Under the pieces are notes generated by a model, which worked only from the letters and a program-made list of their open reading frames with translations, had not been told where the DNA came from and ran no database searches. A program made the position numbers and the translations under genes. This document shows positions 57,817 through 64,000 of a stretch of 64,000 nucleotides of DNA, piece after piece. The DNA is taken from the NCBI GenBank assembly GCA_017450485.1, contig JAFSTN010000003.1, forward strand, positions 1-64,000, given 5' to 3'. Source of the DNA: Lachnospiraceae bacterium. GTDB lineage: Bacteria; Bacillota; Clostridia; Lachnospirales; Lachnospiraceae. How positions within the stretch are numbered: position 1 is the first letter of the stretch; each line of letters opens with the position of its first letter.

Positions 57817-58635
57817 TCAATACAGCTCCTGATCAAAATAATCTCCCCCGCATGCTTCGCGGAATACCTGTTTCATCAGATAGCAGATCTCCCTGATCTG
57901 CTCCTCGTTATAGTCTTCCCGAATATCATTAATTATTCTGTAGCTTCTTTGTATGATAAGTTTGGCATTATTGACAAACCACTGCTTTTGTTCTTCTGTA
58001 GAGTGATTCTTTGCAAAATATACCTGCGCGGGTTCTTCTTTAACATTATCATTATAAAATGATTTTATGTCACCGTTGCAGAACATATCGTTCAAAAAAA
58101 ACTCTGTTTTCAGCGCTTCACAGGACAGACTCTCCCTCCATTTTCCCCATTTGGATTTTTCCAGCTCACTTTCTTCTTTCTTTCCATAAAGAAACATTAT
58201 CTTATTTCGCCATGTACCTCTGTCAGCCAATTTCATGGGATTTTCAGGAACCGGCATCATATTGCCCGTCCAGTAATACACATAAGCAAATGCCTTAACC
58301 GCCGGCAGAAGCTCGGTTTTTGTAATATGCCGGTCAAAGTCACCTTCCAGGATCCACTTTCTGATATCTCTCCCGAATTGAGGAACCATCGCGACATTAT
58401 CCACGATTTTTTTTACCGGGCTTTTTATTTCCGTCAGAATATCTGCAGTAAATGTAATTGAATCCTCCGGGCAGTATAACCCGTAAGCGTCTTTTGGTTT
58501 TTGTGCCTTTGTTTCCCATCCTTTAAATGCAGGATAATGGTTCTTATAGAATTCCATAGCCCGCCAACCAACTTCATAATCGCAGCGGACATCTGCGATC
58601 ATTGATACTTCATTTTTGAATAACTCGTATTCCAT
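57817..58635 (-). CDS. unknown protein with NMMPVP core motif (possibly DUF6994)
   Basis: I use the ATG at 58635 with AAGGCGGA upstream; the longer frame begins at a GTG without a ribosome site. The 272-residue protein contains AFAYVYYWTGNMMPVPENPMKLADRGTWRNKI-type sequence (about 121-152, motif NMMPVP) and a charged C-terminus (YNEEQIREICYLMKQVF). It resembles a family I associate with DUF6994, without certainty. The motif recalls NLMPAP in the protein at 51882. It follows the WYL gene by 13 bases and so is co-transcribed. AT content looks higher than in the housekeeping genes. Confidence 0.65.
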   Translation of the reverse strand: MEYELFKNEVSMIADVRCDYEVGWRAMEFYKNHYPAFKGWETKAQKPKDAYGLYCPEDSITFTADILTEIKSPVKKIVDNVAMVPQFGRDIRKWILEGDFDRHITKTELLPAVKAFAYVYYWTGNMMPVPENPMKLADRGTWRNKIMFLYGKKEESELEKSKWGKWRESLSCEALKTEFFLNDMFCNGDIKSFYNDNVKEEPAQVYFAKNHSTEEQKQWFVNNAKLIIQRSYRIINDIREDYNEEQIREICYLMKQVFREACGGDYFDQELY

Positions 58636-58648
58636 ACCGTTTTCCGCC

Positions 58649-59944
58649 TTACCCACGATACTTTTTATTTATCAGCTTTATTTCACCCCGAATCTTCTCC
58701 CGCACATCCTTATCCAACACTTCGCAGAAATCGGCATACTGCATGGCCCAGTGGACCAGCATGGTGGGTGATGTGACTACATCCACGACCTCGTATCCTT
58801 TTTCACACTTCGCAGTTGCCTTCTCGTTGAGCTCGAAATGGTCCCCGAACCAGTCGTGTAATATCGTGTAACGATTGATCCTGTCGATCGGGATCCTGAT
58901 CTTGATCCTGCGGGGTTTCTCGTCATCAGTGTCAAAGGCCATGTACAGGTGCTCGCTCATATACTTACCGGGATCCCAGCCCTCATCGCGGTTCGGCAGG
59001 TCCTTGCACTCCGACATCGGACGCATCGGCACGGGATTTCCGTCCTTATCCCTGACGATCTCCACGGATGACATCAGGTCGATCCGGTAATGTACTGCGC
59101 GCTTTTTAGTGTCCCATGCTCCGATCGCATAGTAATTGTCGTTATAAATGACGATATAGTACGGAGTGAGGATCTGTTCCCTGCCTCCGGGGATATACTG
59201 CTTGTCAGCACTTATATGATCGAAGTAAAATCTGACCTTAGTCCTGAGACGTATCGCATCCTGAAGGATCCTGACGTTCTCCCCTATCCTCTTCTCCGTC
59301 TCACCGGATCTGCTGTACAGCCTGCTGTACTCACTGTAGGGATTGAACAGGATCTTCTTACGGACTTTATCATAAAAAGGATTCTTATAATATAAACTGG
59401 CAGTGCACATGATCTTGCCGATCAGTGCTTCCTTGTCCTCAGGTGCTATACCGGCGGACAGGGCAACGGCACTGATCAGTTTATCCATATCTTCATAACT
59501 GAAATCATGAATGTACCTGAGGTCTTTAATTGCCGGTGCTTTATTTATTCCGCGCGCATCCATGATTTCCTTTATTTCTTTTGCGAGGGCTTCCGTATCC
59601 GCACCTTTGCGTCTCATCTCCTTTTTGATCTCATCGATCCCGGTCCTGATGACCAGTGGATTATCCTCGTACTCTTTGTCATACCCATCATATTTGATCC
59701 TGTACTCATCATCGTTCTCACCGGTATATTCGGCCGGATTGATCTGAAGAAGTATCTCGTCTATCGTGCCGGACAGCGTCAACGGATTGTCCGTCGTATT
59801 AATATACTCAAGCAGCTCGGATTTGGAGACCGGATGGTACTCGTCCGAATACTCCCTGAGCGCACGGAGCACATCAACGGTCCGCTGCTCGGCTATGTAC
59901 TGCGCATCTATATTATGTCTTTCGTATGTTTCTTTCTTACCCAT
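58649..59944 (-). CDS. WYL-domain transcriptional regulator
   Basis: I start at the ATG at 59944 (MGKKETYERHNID), with GGGGAG upstream. The 431-residue protein has an N-terminal winged-helix-like part (QYIAEQRTVDVLRALREYS) and a central helical segment. The WYL domain (about 225-330) has TPYYIVIYNDNYYAIGAWD (the WYL position reads YAI) and VHYRIDLMSSVEIV. A C-terminal WCX-like half (about 330-431) has RIKIRIPIDRINRYTIL and FEVVDVVTSP-like strands. WYL proteins sense ligands and control accessory or defence genes. It is followed by the NMMPVP protein gene and preceded by the sigma-like gene. Confidence 0.85.
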   Translation of the reverse strand: MGKKETYERHNIDAQYIAEQRTVDVLRALREYSDEYHPVSKSELLEYINTTDNPLTLSGTIDEILLQINPAEYTGENDDEYRIKYDGYDKEYEDNPLVIRTGIDEIKKEMRRKGADTEALAKEIKEIMDARGINKAPAIKDLRYIHDFSYEDMDKLISAVALSAGIAPEDKEALIGKIMCTASLYYKNPFYDKVRKKILFNPYSEYSRLYSRSGETEKRIGENVRILQDAIRLRTKVRFYFDHISADKQYIPGGREQILTPYYIVIYNDNYYAIGAWDTKKRAVHYRIDLMSSVEIVRDKDGNPVPMRPMSECKDLPNRDEGWDPGKYMSEHLYMAFDTDDEKPRRIKIRIPIDRINRYTILHDWFGDHFELNEKATAKCEKGYEVVDVVTSPTMLVHWAMQYADFCEVLDKDVREKIRGEIKLINKKYRG

Positions 59945-59978
59945 TTGATCTCCCCTTATCACTTATTCAGCAGTCTCT

Positions 59979-60581
59979 TTACTCTCTCTTCTTCCTCTTC
60001 TCTTCATCTCCGGCCAGCCCGCGTTTTACTTTATTCTCCGCGCTCTGCCTGATGCGTCTGATCTCCATCTCGCGCTTGTTAAGCTGTCTGCCGAGCGCTT
60101 TTAAGTTAGTGACCTTGTCGCAACCTATCCCGTTTACCGCCAGATACACCGATATCTCAACCCTCGCGAGATTATACTCGACCAACTTCGACGTGATGAT
60201 CTCAAGCTGCTCCTCGGGAGGGATGTCGCTGATATCAAAAGTATCGTCCGCAGAGACTGAATCATTTCTGCCTCCCAGTGCCGTCATCTTTTCAATATCG
60301 TCTATCAGGAGTGCATCCTTTCCGACATAGAAGATCATCTCCCTGATCATCTCGCCCCGTATCCAGTCGGTCGAATAGGTTGTAAACTTCGCGCCGGAGC
60401 CGGGCTTAAACCTGCCTGCCGCAACTATAACCCCCTCATATCCTGCGGAGATGAGATCCTCTATCGTGATCAGCCCGCGTTTTTCTACGCGTATCAGCCT
60501 GTAATAGTGCCATGCCAACTTGGTCACATGCTCTATGACCTTCGGATCCTCGATCATGGATTGTAAATTATTCCTGCTCAT
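59979..60581 (-). CDS. small sigma-70-like factor
   Basis: I start at the ATG at 60581 (MSRNNLQSMIEDP), with AAGGA upstream; the longer frame begins at a TTG inside a hairpin. The 200-residue protein has a sigma region 2 pattern, ITIEDLISAGYEGVIVAAGRF then GAKFTTYSTDWIRGEMIREM (about 36-80). It has a region-4-like helix-turn-helix near the end (LKALGRQLNKREMEIRRIR, about 158-176) and a basic tail. It is short, more like alternative sigma factors than RpoD. A TTAAAC/TATAAT promoter and a hairpin lie upstream. It may be the selector for the box-bearing genes of the island. Confidence 0.75.
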   Translation of the reverse strand: MSRNNLQSMIEDPKVIEHVTKLAWHYYRLIRVEKRGLITIEDLISAGYEGVIVAAGRFKPGSGAKFTTYSTDWIRGEMIREMIFYVGKDALLIDDIEKMTALGGRNDSVSADDTFDISDIPPEEQLEIITSKLVEYNLARVEISVYLAVNGIGCDKVTNLKALGRQLNKREMEIRRIRQSAENKVKRGLAGDEEKRKKRE

Positions 60582-60602
60582 ATACCCATCCTTCTTAAGA
60601 AA

Positions 60603-60624
60603 GGCCGTCTCGTGAAAGGCGGCC
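60603..60624 (-). terminator. attenuator-like hairpin in the sigma-like gene leader
   Basis: GGCCG (60603-60607) pairs with CGGCC (60620-60624) over a 12-base loop, followed on the minus strand by TTTCTT. It falls between the predicted transcription start (near 60637) and the start codon at 60581, so it may attenuate the gene. The stem is short. Confidence 0.45.
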
Positions 60625-60643
60625 AACTCAGATTACATATTCA

Positions 60644-60671
60644 ATTATACTATGGATCATGGAATGTTTAA
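60644..60671 (-). promoter_or_regulatory. promoter of the sigma-like gene
   Basis: On the minus strand TTAAAC (60666-60671) and a consensus TATAAT (60644-60649) are 16 bases apart. The TTAAAC half and the TCCATA that follows match boxes A and B in spacing. Confidence 0.65.
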
Positions 60672-60702
60672 CATCCTGAAGATGCGGATTCCGGAAGATT
60701 TT

Positions 60703-61848
60703 TTAATTATTCTTTATCTCATGCCTCATATACAGTATGTATCCAACGACCAGGAGAATAGCGGAGAACGCAATATAAATGATCGGTGCCGCCTGATAGC
60801 AAGTAAGATATCTGCCAAGTCTTACAAGTCTGAACTCATACACCAGCCTGGGAGAGACCAGAGTAGCAGGCATCAGGCTGATGCCCTGCGACAGTGCTCG
60901 TAATCCGACAGGAACCGCTGTAGAGAGCGCAAACAGTCCCAGGTGAGTGCATATGATTATAGCCATCGCCGCCAGAGAGTTACGCGTGATGTTCGATACA
61001 AATAACGCAAACGCCGAGATGAACATAGAGCCGAGGACGACCAGCATGACCAGTATACCGGCGAGCTGTCCGTTAGTAACCGGTAGCTGTGAAAAAGGCA
61101 GATAGATCTGTACCGGGCTGTCCATCCCGTCATATCCCCATCTCACATACATATATGCGTGGTATGTCCCAAGCAGTATGATAACCGTTCCCAGAATATA
61201 GCTCATACCCGCCAGAACCTTGGCAAAATACAGCTCGCCCATACCGTTAAGAGATGCTCGGATCATCGGATCCGTTTTCCTCTGGGTCTCCATCGCAAAT
61301 ACGGATGCGAGCCCCGTGGCGATCACCAAGACCATCATTATCATCAGGTTGGATGTGCCCTCGAGCACGCCGGCAGCAATGAGTGACTGGTTGTAAGTGA
61401 AAGGCTTTACAACCATACTTTCTTTTTCTGTCCAAAAGGCTTCTTCGCCATCCGAAAGCTTGGACATCTCATGAGCTTCTTCTATCGTGAGGTCCCTCGC
61501 CTCGTATACTCCCGCCGCATCAACGTCTTTATATGCCACTCCGTAACCGATGACATTCTGGACCCAGCCCGCGAGATCCTCGTATGCGATGTCCGCTTCA
61601 TCCGTGATCCTGCCATAATCATCCGATACCGCCAGCATCTCATCAATGAGCCCGTCATCTATCTCTCTGCCTCCCAGAGTCTTATACTGCTCCAGAACCG
61701 CAGGCTCCACATTTCCTCTGATCTCGAATTCGCCCTGCATAACAACGAAAGCAAAAAGGATCAGAAAAGTAATTAATGCAACTTTGTTCCCGATTATTTT
61801 TTTCAGTTCGTATTTATATAAAGTGCCAAAACACCTGCTCATGCGCAT
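60703..61848 (-). CDS. ABC transporter permease (ABC-2 type)
   Basis: This 381-residue membrane protein has one N-terminal membrane segment (VALITFLILFAFVVMQ) and a large extracytoplasmic domain (about 40-155). Five further hydrophobic segments lie in residues 165-375. MIMMVLVIATGLASVFAMETQRKTDPMI (about 170-197) is typical of ABC-2 permeases. The substrate is not known; such systems often export peptides, lipids or drugs. GGAGG precedes the start. It is the last gene of the sigma factor / ABC operon. Confidence 0.82.
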   Translation of the reverse strand: MRMSRCFGTLYKYELKKIIGNKVALITFLILFAFVVMQGEFEIRGNVEPAVLEQYKTLGGREIDDGLIDEMLAVSDDYGRITDEADIAYEDLAGWVQNVIGYGVAYKDVDAAGVYEARDLTIEEAHEMSKLSDGEEAFWTEKESMVVKPFTYNQSLIAAGVLEGTSNLMIMMVLVIATGLASVFAMETQRKTDPMIRASLNGMGELYFAKVLAGMSYILGTVIILLGTYHAYMYVRWGYDGMDSPVQIYLPFSQLPVTNGQLAGILVMLVVLGSMFISAFALFVSNITRNSLAAMAIIICTHLGLFALSTAVPVGLRALSQGISLMPATLVSPRLVYEFRLVRLGRYLTCYQAAPIIYIAFSAILLVVGYILYMRHEIKNN

Positions 61849-61880
61849 AATATGCCTCCATGTATCTCATTTTTCAATGA

Positions 61881-62570
61881 TCACTCAAACTCCTTCAGAT
61901 AGAATTCCTCCAGGCTTCCGTCCTCATCCTTCCAGGAACCCTGCCAAATGATCTGTCCGCTCCGCATCATGATTATCCGGTCAGCTATGTGCTCGATATC
62001 GGATACGATATGCGTCGAGAGAAGTACTATCGATTCCTTACCCAGCTCTTCTATCAGATTCCTGAAACGCACTCTCTCTTTGGGATCCAGACCCGCGGTC
62101 GGCTCATCCAGTATCAGTATCTCGGGGCGGTTGATGATCGCCTGTGCGATCCCGAGTCTCTGCTTCATTCCGCCGGAATATTTCTTTACCTTCACATTGC
62201 CGACATCCTCCAGCGCGACCAGTTTGAGCAGTTCTTCGGTCCGCACCTTAGCGGCCTTTTTCTCCAGGCCTTTCAGGGCACAGAAGTACATCAGGAAATC
62301 ACGTCCTGTGAACTCGGGGTAGTATCCGAAATCCTGCGGGAGGTACCCAAGTACATTCCTGTATGCTTCGCTTCGGACCGGTATCCCGTCATATGTGATC
62401 TCGCCACTCGTGGGACTTAATATCCCGCACATCATACGTATGAGCGTGGTCTTGCCTGCGCCGTTTGCTCCGAGCAAACCTGTCACGCCCTTATGCAGTT
62501 CAAAACTCATTCTGTCAACAGCGATCTTGCTGTCATATTGTTTGGTTAATCTGTCTGTTTTCAGTTCCAT
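61881..62570 (-). CDS. ABC transporter ATP-binding protein
   Basis: This 229-residue ATPase has Walker A LLGANGAGKTTLIRMM (about 32-47), Q-loop YLPQDFGYYPEF, signature KYSGGMKQRLGIAQA (about 130-144), Walker B ILILDEPTAGLD (about 151-162) and the H-loop STHIVSD. All catalytic residues are present. It pairs with the permease at 60703, and its start overlaps the upstream membrane gene by 10 bases. Confidence 0.93.
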   Translation of the reverse strand: MELKTDRLTKQYDSKIAVDRMSFELHKGVTGLLGANGAGKTTLIRMMCGILSPTSGEITYDGIPVRSEAYRNVLGYLPQDFGYYPEFTGRDFLMYFCALKGLEKKAAKVRTEELLKLVALEDVGNVKVKKYSGGMKQRLGIAQAIINRPEILILDEPTAGLDPKERVRFRNLIEELGKESIVLLSTHIVSDIEHIADRIIMMRSGQIIWQGSWKDEDGSLEEFYLKEFE

Positions 62571-63277
62571 GCGTATTCCTCCAGTCGGATCGTCTTCTTA
62601 AACTCCGCTGCATGTATGCACAGGAGCGCCACAGCAATGAGAGCCGGTAGTGCTATTCCGGGCAGTACAACGATTCCCGTGCTGTATATGACCTCGCGGA
62701 TAACGATAACGAGCACTGCTACAGCCATACAACTCCAGGCATTCTCGCGGCCGAATCCGGTTCTCTCGACTTCCATGCAGCTTATGGTAGTTATCAGATA
62801 AGGTATGATCAGTTTAAGTCCGGTGCCGAGCGCTCCGTACCTGCCATAGCCTGCCAGCGCGGCAGCCGTGACTGCGACCGCCAGCAGATGTCCGAGTCCT
62901 ATGACTGTCATCCTGGCAAAAAGCGCGCCCTTCGCCGAGATCAGCGTTACCGCCTCGAGCTCCGACATGTCATGCATCCGGGCCCTCATGACCTCGATCA
63001 TCCCGAGTCCCGCGAGCAGCGGCATCATATCCGATATATGCAGGATCATATCTTCTCCCAGCCTGCTCACGGCAGTCACCATAATTGCTATCGCCAGTAT
63101 CGAGAATATCCATACACGCTTCCTGATATAATGCATCTCAACGGCGAGCACTTGCGTCGGGCTCATACTCCGGGCAGACTGCATCCCGTTCACTTTACGG
63201 ATAAAAGAATCCTTTTTTGCGGGATCTGGTTCTTCATATGCACCCTTCAGGATCATTTGTAAGTCTTTATCCTTCAT
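62561..63277 (-). CDS. unknown membrane protein of the ABC/sigma operon
   Basis: This 238-residue protein has a soluble N-terminus (about 1-52, SFIRKVNGMQSARSMSPTQ). About six membrane segments follow, in residues 53-230. Such a layout could suit an anti-sigma factor or a third transporter subunit, but there is no zinc-binding anti-sigma motif (HxxxCxxC) that I can see. It overlaps the sigma factor gene by 11 bases and the ATPase gene by 10, so all four are translated together. The start has GGGAAAGGA upstream. Confidence 0.68.
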   Translation of the reverse strand: MKDKDLQMILKGAYEEPDPAKKDSFIRKVNGMQSARSMSPTQVLAVEMHYIRKRVWIFSILAIAIMVTAVSRLGEDMILHISDMMPLLAGLGMIEVMRARMHDMSELEAVTLISAKGALFARMTVIGLGHLLAVAVTAAALAGYGRYGALGTGLKLIIPYLITTISCMEVERTGFGRENAWSCMAVAVLVIVIREVIYSTGIVVLPGIALPALIAVALLCIHAAEFKKTIRLEEYAWN

Positions 63278-63728
63278 AGTTTTCCTTTCCCAGAAGTTCC
63301 TTCAATCTGTCAGCAGCATCCTTGCAGCGTCTGTAGACTGCGAATCTCGAAAGCCCGGTCAGAGCACATATCTCCGATATCGCTTCATCGTTCACATACC
63401 GCAGGATGAGCACTTCCCTCTCTTCCTCGGGCATCTGTTCCAGGGCATTCAGGATCGTCATCCTGTCCACCAGAGATTCCGTTACATCAGCTCCGGGTAT
63501 TTCGGATGCTTCATCCCCGGCTTCATCTGTCAGTACCGGACGCGTCTTTCTGTATTCATCGATACACAGATTCTTCGCTATGGTATACAGATACCGCTCC
63601 GGCATCCTGCTGTCCGAATTCAAGAAACGTAAGAAAGTCTCCTGTGTCAGATCCTCAGCCGTGGTCCTGTCACCGATCCGGTAATAGCAGTATCTGAATA
63701 TCTTGTCATAAAACAGTTCAATATCCAT
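63267..63728 (-). CDS. ECF-type RNA polymerase sigma factor
   Basis: This 153-residue protein has sigma region 2 (IFRYCYYRIGDRTTAEDLTQETFLRFL, about 10-36, then RYLYTIAKNLCIDEYRK) and region 4 (EQMPEEEREVLILRYVNDEAISEICALTGLSRFAVYRRCKDA, about 92-134). There is no extra C-terminal domain. ECF genes at the head of an ABC-transporter operon usually control that operon in response to envelope stress. CGTCTATC about 40 bases upstream may be an ECF-type -10, but I cannot find a convincing -35. Confidence 0.88.
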   Translation of the reverse strand: MDIELFYDKIFRYCYYRIGDRTTAEDLTQETFLRFLNSDSRMPERYLYTIAKNLCIDEYRKTRPVLTDEAGDEASEIPGADVTESLVDRMTILNALEQMPEEEREVLILRYVNDEAISEICALTGLSRFAVYRRCKDAADRLKELLGKENYEG

Positions 63729-63805
63729 GGATCACCGTTTGATAGCCTTGTTTGTGTTCTTCTGTATTGATAGACGGATAAGGGGCACGAAATGTGCGCG
63801 GAATT

Positions 63806-64000
63806 TTAAATATTTTTTTCTTCGGCCGGATTAACATGTATCATCACATGCTTAACATTGGGAAATTCCCTCTCCACACCGGTATGTACACTCTCGGCGA
63901 TCTCATGCGCCTCGAGCAGGGAGAGGGTGGCATCGGCAGCTATCTCCAGATCGATATAAATCTTGCTGCCGAACTGTCTGGTATGGAGCAGATCGATGTA
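63806..64000 (-). CDS. C-terminal end of a cation diffusion facilitator transporter
   Basis: The last 64 codons of a gene entering from the right edge read YIDLLHTRQFGSKIYIDLEI, then ADATLSLLEAHEIAESVH, and end in MIHVNPAEEKNI before TAA at 63806. This is the cytoplasmic C-terminal domain of CDF metal exporters (Zn, Fe, Mn), with the histidine-containing strand HVMIHVNP. The membrane part lies outside the window. It is 77 bases upstream of the sigma gene, in the same direction. Confidence 0.82.
   Translation of the reverse strand, partial: YIDLLHTRQFGSKIYIDLEIAADATLSLLEAHEIAESVHTGVEREFPNVKHVMIHVNPAEEKNI

Overview
The window looks like chromosomal DNA of a motile, Gram-positive-type anaerobe of the Clostridia, most likely Lachnospiraceae. 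The evidence is an hrcA-grpE-dnaK-dnaJ-prmA chain behind a CIRCE operator, a mreB-flg rod gene chain, cdaA/cdaR, a YvyF-like flagellar protein, an Ala/Lys-rich DUF6465-like protein and many small overlapping operons. This placement is by gene content only; there is no rRNA or tRNA gene in the window. Nearly every gene is on the minus strand. The exceptions are a HPr-like gene at 1.6 kb and a two-gene toxin-antitoxin-like pair at 55-56.3 kb. No stretch above about 250 bases lacks a gene.

Layout. From 0 to 10 kb are housekeeping tRNA/rRNA modification genes (mtaB, thiI, a cysteine desulfurase, rsmE, prmA), with an SGNH lipoprotein and a large GT-C-like membrane protein inserted between the desulfurase and thiI. 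A long intergenic palindrome lies at 10.1-10.3 kb. From 10.3 to 15.2 kb is the HrcA/CIRCE heat-shock operon. From 15.3 to 19.6 kb are a histone-H1-like protein, uppP, an aminotransferase and glpK. From 19.7 to 30.8 kb is an exopolysaccharide cluster: an EpsG-type polymerase, three family-2 glycosyltransferases, a Wzz-like protein with a degenerate tyrosine-kinase tail, the initiating phosphoglycosyltransferase, GDP-fucose genes gmd and fcl, a polytopic membrane protein and rfbD. The segment from 30.8 to 43 kb carries leuA, ptsH, the cyclic di-AMP synthase and its regulator, two unknown membrane proteins, yvyF-like, comF, recD2, three flagellar rod genes and mreB. From 43.2 to 48.1 kb are uvrA and uvrB.

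Accessory region (48.1-60.6 kb). The 5' end of uvrB occurs twice, about 2.4 kb apart and about 90% identical. Between the copies lie debris of two GNAT acetyltransferase genes, an AAA ATPase with a DUF4143-type tail, and three 23-bp tandem repeats. Beyond that are an SPL-type radical SAM protein, a truncated kinase-like fragment, two calcineurin-like phosphoesterases, several proteins of unknown family, a DUF3990-like toxin with an HTH partner, a WYL regulator and a small sigma-70-like factor. A conserved promoter/operator-like box precedes two of the unknown genes and, in a partial version, the sigma-like gene. This shared box is the best hint that the island is a coordinated system.

The right edge (60.7-64 kb) is a sigma factor / membrane protein / ABC ATPase / ABC permease operon and the C-terminal end of a cation diffusion facilitator. 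All identifications come from reading translated sequences and motifs; no database search was run.
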